Positions 1 through 6,354 of a stretch of DNA of 7,644 nucleotides are shown here, one piece after another (the stretch's first letter is position 1; each line of letters starts with the position of its first letter). Under the pieces are notes generated by a model. The model did no database searches. It saw only the letters and a program-made list of their open reading frames with translations, and was not told where the DNA came from. Source of the DNA: Gammaproteobacteria bacterium (GTDB lineage Bacteria > Pseudomonadota > Gammaproteobacteria > Pseudomonadales > UBA3067); assembly GCA_002402085.1 (NCBI GenBank), contig NVVB01000003.1:73817-81460 (forward strand), given 5' to 3'. Made by a program: the position numbers and the translations under genes.

Positions 1-66
1 CAGGGCCCGCTGCCTGACCTAAATAAGAATTATGATATCCCCGATGATCTTATTTTTGACGATTAA
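1..66 (+). CDS. flhB: Flagellar export gate protein FlhB, C-terminal end (partial)
   Basis: The window opens inside a reading frame that gives 21 codons and ends at a TAA at 64-66. The visible tail contains the PLPDL motif, followed by an Asp-rich end (IPDDLIFDD). This resembles the C-terminal tails of gammaproteobacterial FlhB proteins. FlhB is a membrane protein of the flagellar type III export apparatus; its cytoplasmic C-terminal domain switches substrate specificity from rod/hook to filament proteins. Only the extreme tail is visible, so the NPTH autocleavage site and membrane segments cannot be checked. The call rests on this short motif plus its place directly upstream of flhA. Confidence 0.75.
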   Translation, partial: QGPLPDLNKNYDIPDDLIFDD

Positions 67-100
67 TGCCTTTGGTAATGGCGTAGTGATCGTTGCTGGA

Positions 101-116
101 TGGCCGATTGATCGCT
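101..116 (+). promoter_or_regulatory. Possible sigma-54 (-24/-12) promoter, weaker candidate
   Basis: The sequence TGGCCGATTGATCGCT has the GG-N10-GC spacing required for sigma-54 promoters and matches TGGC in the -24 element. Its -12 element is TCGCT rather than TTGCW. It lies between flhB and flhA on the coding strand, about 185 nt before the flhA start. Sigma-54 with FleQ drives flhA-type class II flagellar genes in Pseudomonas, so the context fits, but the match is imperfect and could be chance. Confidence 0.2.
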
Positions 117-193
117 GTTAGATCGACTGTTTCGAACCTTGAACATTGCCTACTTTTGATTCCGTTGGAAACAATAAAATTTAATTCAATAAT

Positions 194-209
194 CGGCCAA
201 GATATTGCA
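194..209 (+). promoter_or_regulatory. Probable sigma-54 (-24/-12) promoter for flhA
   Basis: The sequence CGGCCAAGATATTGCA has GG (195-196) and GC (207-208) separated by exactly 10 nt. Its -12 element, TTGCA, is perfect; the -24 element is CGGC instead of TGGC. Transcription would start near position 220 and leave a leader of roughly 80 nt before flhA. In Pseudomonas the flhA and flhF-fleN genes belong to the FleQ/sigma-54 class. This is the better of two candidates in the gap; I did not find a convincing FleQ site beside it. Confidence 0.45.
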
Positions 210-238
210 CAGTAAAAGATATCGGTGGTTTTGATCAG

Positions 239-276
239 AATTTTGACTTCCCGGGCGTCAGCACAGCGCCAAAATT
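239..276 (+). repeat. Inverted repeat in the flhA leader
   Basis: AATTTTG (239-245) and CAAAATT (270-276) are perfect 7-bp complements separated by 24 nt. The intervening sequence contains a second, overlapping dyad, TGAC (243-246) with GTCA (256-259), and a short GGCG/CGCC pairing. The element would lie within the 5' leader of a transcript starting near 220 and ends about 12 nt before the weak ribosome site of flhA. It could be a protein-binding dyad or an RNA hairpin. No function can be assigned. Confidence 0.35.
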
Positions 277-301
277 ATTAAACCCATAGAAGTGATTGGC
301 A

Positions 302-2422
302 ATGGCAGTAGCGACAGAGGTATTTCGAGACCTTCAAAGTGCGGGAAAGGGCAGCTTTGGAGCGCCAGTATTCGTACTGATTATCTTGGCAATGATGACC
401 TTGCCAATGCCCGCGTTTTTGTTGGATTTATTCTTTTCTTTTAATATCGCGTTAGCGTTGGTGGTGTTGTTAGTCAGTGTCTATACCATGCGTCCGTTGG
501 ATTTTGCAGTTTTTCCTACCGTCTTGCTTGTGGCTACCTTACTTCGTTTGGCGCTAAACGTTGCCTCCACACGTGTGGTTCTGTTGCATGGACATGAAGG
601 CGGTGATGCTGCGGGCCATGTTATTCAGGCATTTGGTGAAGTGGTGATTGGCGGTAACTATGCGGTTGGATTGGTAATCTTTATGATATTAATGATTATT
701 AATTTTGTCGTAGTGACCAAAGGTGCGGGTCGAATTTCAGAAGTCACCGCGAGATTCACGTTGGACGCGATGCCCGGAAAGCAAATGGCCATTGATGCGG
801 ATTTAAATGCCGGGTTAATCGATCAGCCTGAGGCAAAGCTGCGTCGATTGGAAGTCAATCAAGAAGCTGACTTCTATGGGGCAATGGATGGCGCGAGTAA
901 ATTTGTTCGAGGCGATGCCATTGCCGGCATTTTAATTTTAGCAATTAACCTTCTTGGCGGTTTTGGTATCGGTATTCTTCAGCATGATCTGCCCTTTAGT
1001 GAGGCGACAGAAAAATACACGCTGTTGACTATAGGGGACGGTTTAGTGGCTCAAATTCCCTCCCTATTACTGTCGACTGCTGCGGCGATTATCGTGACTC
1101 GTGTATCGACCGCAGAAAACATGGCCGAGCAAGTGACTCGGCAGATGTTTGGCAGCCCCAAGTCGTTGACAGTGACTTCTTTTATATTGACCATTATGGG
1201 GTCTATTCCGGGCATGCCGCACTTTGCCTTTTTAACCCTTGCGGCGCTTTGTGGTGGCGGTGCTTATTTGTTGTTTCTCAAAGCGCACAAAGAAAAAGAG
1301 CCTTCAGAGGAGGAACAAGCCGCTAAGGAACAGGATGTGGTGGCGCAAGATGACGCCGGGGACATGAAAGAAATTGGTTGGGATGATGTGCAGCCGGTGG
1401 ACGTGTTGGGTCTAGAAGTAGGCTATCGAATGATTCCGTTAGTAGACAAGTCTCAAGGCGGAAAATTACTCTCACGTATTAAAGGGGTGCGTAAAAAACT
1501 GTCCCAGGAGCTGGGGTTTCTAATGCCTTCCGTGCATATCAGAGATAACTTGGATTTAGTGCCCAATGGGTACCGTATTACCTTGATGGGTGTGACGGTT
1601 GCAGAGGCGGAAGTGCAGCCCGCGATGGATTTGGCCATTAATCCAGGGCAAGTGTATGGCGAGATTAAGGGCATCGCCTGTAAAGACCCAGCCTTTGGAC
1701 TGGATGCGGTTTGGATCGAACCTCAGCAGCGAGATCAGGCGCAAACATTAGGGTATACGGTGGTGGATGTTAGTACCGTAGTGGCGACTCATTTGAATCA
1801 GGTGATGCAGGATCATAGTCATGAATTGATCGGTCATGATGAGGTTCAAAAACTAGTGGAACAATTGGAGAAGACCTCGCCTAAGTTAGTGGAGTCTATT
1901 ATTCCGGGTCAGGTTACGTTGAGTAAATTGTTGAAAGTACTACAAGCTTTACTCGAAGAGAGGATACCCATTCGAGACATTCGCACCATTGCTGAAGCAT
2001 TAGCGGATGCATCGGTACGCACGCAAGACGTTGAAGGGCTGATTGCTGCGGTACGCATCGCGCTAACGCGCATGATTGTCTACAACATCATTGGCGCAGA
2101 GCCTGAGTTACCGGTGGTGACACTGAAGCCCGAATTGGAACAGTTATTATTTCAATCCGTGCAGCAAGCCAAGCAGGCCGGTGGTGGCGATCGTGATGCG
2201 GTACTTGAACCTGGTTTAGCTGAGAATTTACAGCGTTCATTAATGGAGACCAGTCAGCAGCAAGAAATTTCTGGGAAGGCGTCAGTTTTGTTAGTGATGG
2301 ATAGTATCCGGCCTATGTTGGCGCGATTTATACGGTATTCAATCTCTGCTATGCACGTGTTGTCCTATAACGAAGTGCCAGCGGATAAGCAGATTACTAT
2401 TGTTGCAACCATTGGGGATTAG
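302..2422 (+). CDS. flhA: Flagellar type III export gate protein FlhA
   Basis: FlhA is the large inner-membrane subunit of the flagellar export gate. It couples proton flow to export, and its cytoplasmic domain docks chaperone-substrate complexes. The protein is 706 aa, usual for the family. The N-terminal half (about residues 15-325) carries the hydrophobic segments. The FHIPEP signature lies at about residues 144-168, including EVTARF, LDAMPGKQMAID and the following DADL. A charged linker (about 328-365, rich in E, K and D) leads to the cytoplasmic domain, which runs to the end and finishes in ITIVATIGD. I chose ATG at 302: a weak AGAAGTG ribosome site (288-294) lies 7 nt upstream, whereas an in-frame TTG at 296 would be only one base from it. 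A 39-nt gap to flhF suggests co-transcription. Nothing appears truncated or altered. Confidence 0.97.
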   Translation: MAVATEVFRDLQSAGKGSFGAPVFVLIILAMMTLPMPAFLLDLFFSFNIALALVVLLVSVYTMRPLDFAVFPTVLLVATLLRLALNVASTRVVLLHGHEGGDAAGHVIQAFGEVVIGGNYAVGLVIFMILMIINFVVVTKGAGRISEVTARFTLDAMPGKQMAIDADLNAGLIDQPEAKLRRLEVNQEADFYGAMDGASKFVRGDAIAGILILAINLLGGFGIGILQHDLPFSEATEKYTLLTIGDGLVAQIPSLLLSTAAAIIVTRVSTAENMAEQVTRQMFGSPKSLTVTSFILTIMGSIPGMPHFAFLTLAALCGGGAYLLFLKAHKEKEPSEEEQAAKEQDVVAQDDAGDMKEIGWDDVQPVDVLGLEVGYRMIPLVDKSQGGKLLSRIKGVRKKLSQELGFLMPSVHIRDNLDLVPNGYRITLMGVTVAEAEVQPAMDLAINPGQVYGEIKGIACKDPAFGLDAVWIEPQQRDQAQTLGYTVVDVSTVVATHLNQVMQDHSHELIGHDEVQKLVEQLEKTSPKLVESIIPGQVTLSKLLKVLQALLEERIPIRDIRTIAEALADASVRTQDVEGLIAAVRIALTRMIVYNIIGAEPELPVVTLKPELEQLLFQSVQQAKQAGGGDRDAVLEPGLAENLQRSLMETSQQQEISGKASVLLVMDSIRPMLARFIRYSISAMHVLSYNEVPADKQITIVATIGD

Positions 2423-2461
2423 CGAAATGAATTGGGTTAAATCGAAGGACTTTATAAGACT

Positions 2462-4150
2462 ATGAAACCGAAAAAGTATTTTGCTAGCGACATGAGTTCG
2501 GCAATTAAGTTGATACGCGAGGATTTAGGACCTGAGGCGATTATACTTTCAAACCGAAAGGTCTCCGGTGGCGTAGAAATTGTGTCTGCTCTGGATAATT
2601 TAGATGAGATCCTCAGTCGAGAGTTACCCAATGCGGTACCCTCGGTTAAGAGTAAAGCCAAGCTTCGTGCGCGGGCAAGTGATGAATCCAGGCGTGACGC
2701 GCCAGAGCTTAGTAATCCCTCGGTGGGCAAAAGCGCTGAGATCAATTCCATCAATGATCGACGCTTTGCCAAAGCAGGACGATCGTCGAATACGTCAGGA
2801 GCACGTAACCGGGCGCCCCATGCTACGGTAAAGGGACTAGGCACTATGAAGAATTCGCGACCTGCATCGGGTAATCGATCACGTCAATCTCAACGTACGT
2901 CAAACGCAACAAACGCCTCCGCATCGAGTGCTTTGCATGCCAAAAGCGCTTTTGATTATTATCATGATGTGGCTGAGCAGCGAGAGCAACCGGTCACTGA
3001 CGAATTCAACGAACTCGATAGTGATCAGGTTACCGCGCAACAAAGCAATGACGCTGAGCCATTGATTCCGGAAGATGGTTCGGATGCGTTTCGAAAAATG
3101 CGCGGCGAAGTGCTTTTTTTACGTAAATTGCTTGAGCAACAAAATCAAGGGGATCTGGTTTCAGAAGTGACCGGTTCGCCCCCGAGTGTTAATGGCGCGG
3201 TTGATGCGATACGGCTTAAATTAGAGTGTCTTGGGTTTTCTCCTTGGCATCTTGATCGGACCTTTGAGCGACTTATTACGCCTGCATCATCTTCTGATCG
3301 GTATCTTCAGGAGGGGCGGAATCAAAATCATAGCGACAATGCGCCGAATCTATTAAGGGCGGTGCTTGACGATTTGATTCGTGATGTCAGTTTAATGAAG
3401 CACGATATTGTTGCAACCGGTGGCTGCGTTATTGTGGTGGGGCCTCCAGGTGCCGGAAAAACGACTACGCTTGCTAAGCTGGCGACTCGACGCGTGCTTG
3501 AACGAGGGCCCCAGAGTGTGAGAATTATATCGCTAGATTCACATCGAATCGGTGCCAGCCAACAGATCAAGGCGATCGGGGAGCTACTCAATGTAGAGGT
3601 TAAAATTCAATACGATGTAGGTTTTTTTAGCCCGGTAATGCCGCAATACGCCGATCCGAATGTACTGACCTTAATCGATACGGCGGGGATGTTACCTCAA
3701 GATGAACACTGGATAAAACAATTAAATCAGTTAAAGATGTTGCCAGATTTCGTCAAAAAAATGTTAGTTATTCCCTGCTCTAGCCAATTTCTAACCTTGC
3801 AGTCAGTGATTAAAAATTTTTCGGATATTGGTCTTTCAGGTTGTATCCTTACGAAATTGGACGAAACTTCTAGTATGGGAGTGAGTTTGAGCGCACTGCT
3901 TCAGTCTGGGCTGGAAATTTGTTATGTATCGAATGGTCAAAAAATACCATTTGATTTATTCCAATTTGATCACGATGCACTGCTTAATTTGTTAAAAGAG
4001 CAGGTAGACGGTTTATGTAGTAATGACATTACTAGTCGTATCAATAATGGCATCAATGGTTCCGGTGATCGTACCGAAAAGCGTGCCGGACAGGGATTAG
4101 GAAATAGCAGCGGTAAAGTCGGTGCATTACTAAGACGTGATTCGCTGTGA
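2462..4150 (+). CDS. flhF: Flagellar SRP-type GTPase FlhF (polar placement), with long linker
   Basis: FlhF is a signal-recognition-particle-type GTPase that marks the pole and recruits early flagellar parts there. This protein is 562 aa, longer than the roughly 430 aa of Pseudomonas FlhF. Residues 1-50 form the conserved N-terminal B-domain start (KPKKYFASDM, then LGPEAIILSNRKVSGGVEI). Residues about 52-205 are a low-complexity linker, first basic and rich in Ser, Asn and Arg, then acidic. The N domain starts near F210. The G domain contains P-loop GPPGAGKT (327-334), DSHRIG (from D359), IDTAGM (D406) and the specificity motif TKLDET (464-469), followed by SNGQKIP. All nucleotide-binding motifs are intact. 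DSHR replaces the commoner DTYR or DSYR. A GAAGGA ribosome site (2444-2449) precedes the ATG by 12 nt. It sits 39 nt after flhA and 65 nt before fleN, its functional partner. Confidence 0.95.
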   Translation: MKPKKYFASDMSSAIKLIREDLGPEAIILSNRKVSGGVEIVSALDNLDEILSRELPNAVPSVKSKAKLRARASDESRRDAPELSNPSVGKSAEINSINDRRFAKAGRSSNTSGARNRAPHATVKGLGTMKNSRPASGNRSRQSQRTSNATNASASSALHAKSAFDYYHDVAEQREQPVTDEFNELDSDQVTAQQSNDAEPLIPEDGSDAFRKMRGEVLFLRKLLEQQNQGDLVSEVTGSPPSVNGAVDAIRLKLECLGFSPWHLDRTFERLITPASSSDRYLQEGRNQNHSDNAPNLLRAVLDDLIRDVSLMKHDIVATGGCVIVVGPPGAGKTTTLAKLATRRVLERGPQSVRIISLDSHRIGASQQIKAIGELLNVEVKIQYDVGFFSPVMPQYADPNVLTLIDTAGMLPQDEHWIKQLNQLKMLPDFVKKMLVIPCSSQFLTLQSVIKNFSDIGLSGCILTKLDETSSMGVSLSALLQSGLEICYVSNGQKIPFDLFQFDHDALLNLLKEQVDGLCSNDITSRINNGINGSGDRTEKRAGQGLGNSSGKVGALLRRDSL

Positions 4151-4215
4151 TGCGTGTCCTTAGACGTAATTGGAATTGGTTGATCAATGTTTAGATTCAA
4201 GGAAGAATATATACA

Positions 4216-5037
4216 ATGAGTATACACCCGGTTCAAGTAGTAGCCGTGACAGGCGGTAAAGGTGGCGTGGGCAAAACCAGTGTCTCGGTGAATTTAGCAA
4301 TTTCAATGGCTAATTTAAATCGTCGCGTGCTTCTTTTGGATGGCGATCTCGGTTTAGCGAATGTAGATATCATGTTAGGGGTTACTGCCAAACGAAATAT
4401 TGAAGATGTTTTAAACGGCGAGTGCTCTTTAAAGGATATTTTGGTTGACGGGCCTTGTGGAATTAAAATTGTTCCAGCGTCTTCTGGCACGCAGCATATG
4501 GCGTCAATGGGGGCTAGGGAGCATGGTGGCCTAATTCATGCGTTCAGTGAGTTCAGTGATTTCGTGGATGTCTTAATCATTGATACTGCTGCGGGTATTT
4601 CAGATACGGTGATTAGTTTTGTGCGTGCCGCACAAGAGGTGATTGTCGTGGTTTGTAATGAGCCAACGTCGATCACGGATGCATACGCGCTAATCAAGTT
4701 ATTACATTCAGAGCATGGTTTGTGTCGTTTTAATGTGTTGGCAAGCCAGGTTCGAAGTCAGCAGGAAGGGCGCACACTGTTTACCAAATTAACCAAGGTA
4801 ACGGACCGTTTTCTTGATGTCGCGCTTCAGTTTGTTGGATGCATTCCATTTGATGAGTACGTGCGTAAGGCCATTCAGCGCCAGCGTGCGGTCTGTGATG
4901 CTTATCCTCGCTCCAAAGCCTCGTTGGCTTTTAAAACCTTGGCAGATAAAGTGGATCATTGGCCTTTGCCGGCATCCCCGCGTGGGCATTTGGAATTTTT
5001 TGTGGATCAATTGGTACTTGGAGCGGTCAACCAGTAG
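4216..5037 (+). CDS. fleN: Flagellar number regulator FleN/FlhG, MinD-type ATPase
   Basis: FleN (FlhG) is a ParA/MinD-family ATPase that limits the number of polar flagella. In Pseudomonas it binds FleQ and damps its activity, and in other bacteria it stimulates FlhF GTPase. At 273 aa it has typical length. The deviant Walker A motif GKGGVGKT spans residues 14-21, with signature lysine K15. LLLDGDLGLANVD follows (D42, D44), and the Walker B-type DTAAG begins at D123. EPTSITDAYALIKLL and the C-terminal SKASLAFK and RGHLEFFV stretches strongly resemble Pseudomonas FleN. There is no N-terminal DQAxxLR FlhF-activation motif, and a stop in frame at 4192-4194 with no start between rules out a longer N-terminus. 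An AAGGAA ribosome site (4199-4204) precedes ATG by 11 nt. fliA starts 14 nt after its stop. Confidence 0.96.
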   Translation: MSIHPVQVVAVTGGKGGVGKTSVSVNLAISMANLNRRVLLLDGDLGLANVDIMLGVTAKRNIEDVLNGECSLKDILVDGPCGIKIVPASSGTQHMASMGAREHGGLIHAFSEFSDFVDVLIIDTAAGISDTVISFVRAAQEVIVVVCNEPTSITDAYALIKLLHSEHGLCRFNVLASQVRSQQEGRTLFTKLTKVTDRFLDVALQFVGCIPFDEYVRKAIQRQRAVCDAYPRSKASLAFKTLADKVDHWPLPASPRGHLEFFVDQLVLGAVNQ

Positions 5038-5051
5038 CGCATGAGTCAATT

Positions 5052-5804
5052 ATGTACAGCGAAGTGAAACAAGATTCGCTTGAAGACGTGGTGGAATCAT
5101 TTGCGCCGTTGGTGAAGCGGATTGTGTTCCACATGGTAGGTCGCCTACCTTCTAGCGTTTCAGCGGATGATTTGATGCAGGCAGGTTTGCTCGGCTTGAT
5201 GGAGGCCGCGCAACGCTATGACGCGAATAAAGGTGCGAGTTTTGAAACGTATGCGGGTATTCGTATCCGCGGCGCAATCGTGGACGAAATGCGTCGTGGT
5301 GATTGGGCTCCTCGCTCTGTACATCGAAACTCACGTCGCATAGCCGCGGCCATTCGGCAAGTGGAAAGTTGTGAGCGGCGTGAAGCGAAGGATGCTGAAA
5401 TTGCAAAAGTGTTAGAGGTGTCTAATGACGAATATTACAGTATGTTGCAAGACACCAGTGGCACTAGACTGTTTAGTTATGAAGAATACACAGGCAACTC
5501 CGATGAGCTAGGTTTCGAAGTGGCGGGTGATAGTAGTTTTAACCCCATTGAAGGGATTCAAGCGGAGTTGTTTAAAGAAAACTTGGCGCAAGAAGTGGAT
5601 GGCTTGCCTGAACGTGAGAAATTGGTGTTGGCGCTTTATTACGATGAGGAATTAAATCTTCGGGAAATCGGGGAGATCCTTGGTGTGAGTGAATCGCGTG
5701 TTAGCCAAATCCACAGTCAGGCTGCGCTGCGTTTACGGTCCCGGCTTAAGGATTGGGTCGAGTCTGATACAAAGTCTACTCAGGGTGCCAGCAAGAGCAA
5801 GTGA
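5052..5804 (+). CDS. fliA: Flagellar sigma factor FliA (sigma-28)
   Basis: FliA is the alternative sigma factor that directs RNA polymerase to late flagellar and chemotaxis promoters; it is normally held by the anti-sigma factor FlgM, which is not in this window. The product is 250 aa. Region 2 spans about residues 20-92, with DDLMQAG, KGASFETYAGIRIRGA and GDWAPRSVHR (D84-R88 region). Region 3 follows. Region 4 spans about 185-235, with LPEREKLVLALYYDEELNL and the helix-turn-helix IGEILGVSESRVSQIHSQ. I placed the start at ATG 5052 (MYSEVKQ) because Pseudomonas FliA has a similar MYNKV stretch. A frame open back to 4959 overlaps fleN and is not expected to be translated. No good ribosome site precedes 5052, so translation may depend on coupling to fleN, which ends 14 nt upstream. 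Confidence 0.96.
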   Translation: MYSEVKQDSLEDVVESFAPLVKRIVFHMVGRLPSSVSADDLMQAGLLGLMEAAQRYDANKGASFETYAGIRIRGAIVDEMRRGDWAPRSVHRNSRRIAAAIRQVESCERREAKDAEIAKVLEVSNDEYYSMLQDTSGTRLFSYEEYTGNSDELGFEVAGDSSFNPIEGIQAELFKENLAQEVDGLPEREKLVLALYYDEELNLREIGEILGVSESRVSQIHSQAALRLRSRLKDWVESDTKSTQGASKSK

Positions 5805-5828
5805 CTATCCAAATGCTCGGCTTTTTTT
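5795..5828 (+). terminator. Possible weak terminator after fliA
   Basis: GAGCA (5795-5799) can pair with TGCTC (5814-5818), followed by GGC and then seven T residues (5822-5828). The stem is only 5 bp with a 14-nt loop and starts inside the last fliA codons, so it is at best a weak intrinsic terminator. Its place between fliA and a separate promoter for cheY is sensible. Read-through into cheY is also possible. Confidence 0.3.
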
Positions 5829-5889
5829 GGTCGGACTAACCTATTTAACTAGGATAAAAACTGGATAGCGGGTCAACTAGGGCTAGACT

Positions 5890-5916
5890 TAAAGTTAAGT
5901 AGGCAATAATCGATTA
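5890..5916 (+). promoter_or_regulatory. Sigma-28 (FliA) promoter upstream of cheY
   Basis: TAAAGTTA (5890-5897), an 11-nt spacer, and ATCGATTA (5909-5916) match the sigma-28 consensus TAAAGTTT-N11-GCCGATAA at 7 of 8 and 5 of 8 positions, with the correct spacing and the CGAT core intact. Transcription would start near 5922-5925, giving a leader of about 25 nt before cheY. Chemotaxis genes are commonly FliA-dependent, and fliA itself lies just upstream, so motif and context agree. Confidence 0.7.
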
Positions 5917-5936
5917 TTTCGATTGCGTGTGTGTAC

Positions 5937-5941
5937 GGAGG
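5937..5941 (+). promoter_or_regulatory. Ribosome binding site that decides the cheY start
   Basis: GGAGG lies 5 nt before an in-frame TTG at 5947 and 17 nt before the next in-frame start, ATG 5959. The spacing favours TTG 5947, or at least shows that the site serves a start no further than that. An earlier in-frame TTG at 5923 lies upstream of this site and right at the predicted transcription start, so it is very unlikely to be used. Confidence 0.65.
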
Positions 5942-5946
5942 CAGCG

Positions 5947-6336
5947 TTGGATAAGAACATGCGTATTCTCATTGTTGATGATTTTTCAACCATGAGAAGA
6001 ATTATTAAGAACCTGTTAAGGGATTTGGGCTTTAATAACACGGCAGAGGCGGATGACGGTTCGTCAGCGCTACCGATGTTAAAAAATTCAAATTTTGATT
6101 TTCTAATTACTGATTGGAATATGCCCGGTATGACTGGCATTGATTTGCTTCGCGCTGTGCGAGAGGATGAGAACTTAAGTTCTTTGCCTGTCTTAATGGT
6201 GACGGCGGAAGCAAAACGTGACCAAATTATAGCGGCGGCACAAGTCGGTGTGAACGGATACGTAGTGAAGCCATTTACTGCGACAGCTCTGAAGGAAAAA
6301 ATTGAAAAGATTTTTGAACGAGTTGATGCAGATTAA
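5947..6336 (+). CDS. cheY: Chemotaxis response regulator CheY
   Basis: CheY is the single-domain receiver that carries the chemotaxis signal from CheA to the flagellar motor switch. Phospho-CheY binds FliM and changes rotation. The product is 129 aa from TTG 5947, or 125 aa from ATG 5959. In the longer numbering the acidic pocket is D11 and D12, the phospho-acceptor is D56 (in [10 protein letters not shown]), and T86, Y105 and K108 occupy the positions of E. coli T87, Y106 and K109. DDFSTMRRI and [11 protein letters not shown] are typical of CheY of the CheZ-containing type. The TTG is preferred because of the GGAGG site 5 nt upstream and because related proteins also begin MDKNM, which is from memory rather than a search. 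It sits 18 nt upstream of cheZ. A FliA promoter lies before it. Confidence 0.96.
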   Translation: MDKNMRILIVDDFSTMRRIIKNLLRDLGFNNTAEADDGSSALPMLKNSNFDFLITDWNMPGMTGIDLLRAVREDENLSSLPVLMVTAEAKRDQIIAAAQVGVNGYVVKPFTATALKEKIEKIFERVDAD

Positions 6337-6354
6337 TTTTTAGTGACGAGCGCC

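Noticed and set aside
88..125. Three copies of GATCG between flhB and flhA
   Set aside because: The 5-base unit is short and irregularly spaced, so not convincing as an operator or iteron array.
2452..2844. 130-codon open frame on the minus strand opposite the 5' part of flhF
   Set aside because: It lies opposite the flhF start and low-complexity linker, has no recognisable domain, and the plus-strand frame is clearly FlhF. A shadow of coding bias.
4151..4215. Possible internal promoter between flhF and fleN
   Set aside because: The 65-nt gap shows no clear -35/-10, sigma-54 or sigma-28 match, only a short TTGATCAA palindrome.
4959..5051. N-terminal extension of FliA back to ATG 4959
   Set aside because: It overlaps the conserved C-terminus of fleN in another frame, and homologous FliA proteins match only from the MYSEV region near 5052.
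5805..5868. CTATCC (5805-5810) and GGATAG (5863-5868) as a long-range stem
   Set aside because: Six base pairs closing a 52-nt loop is too weak and likely by chance.
5923..5946. Upstream TTG 5923 as cheY start
   Set aside because: It precedes the GGAGG ribosome site and falls at the predicted transcription start; the extra residues do not look like CheY.
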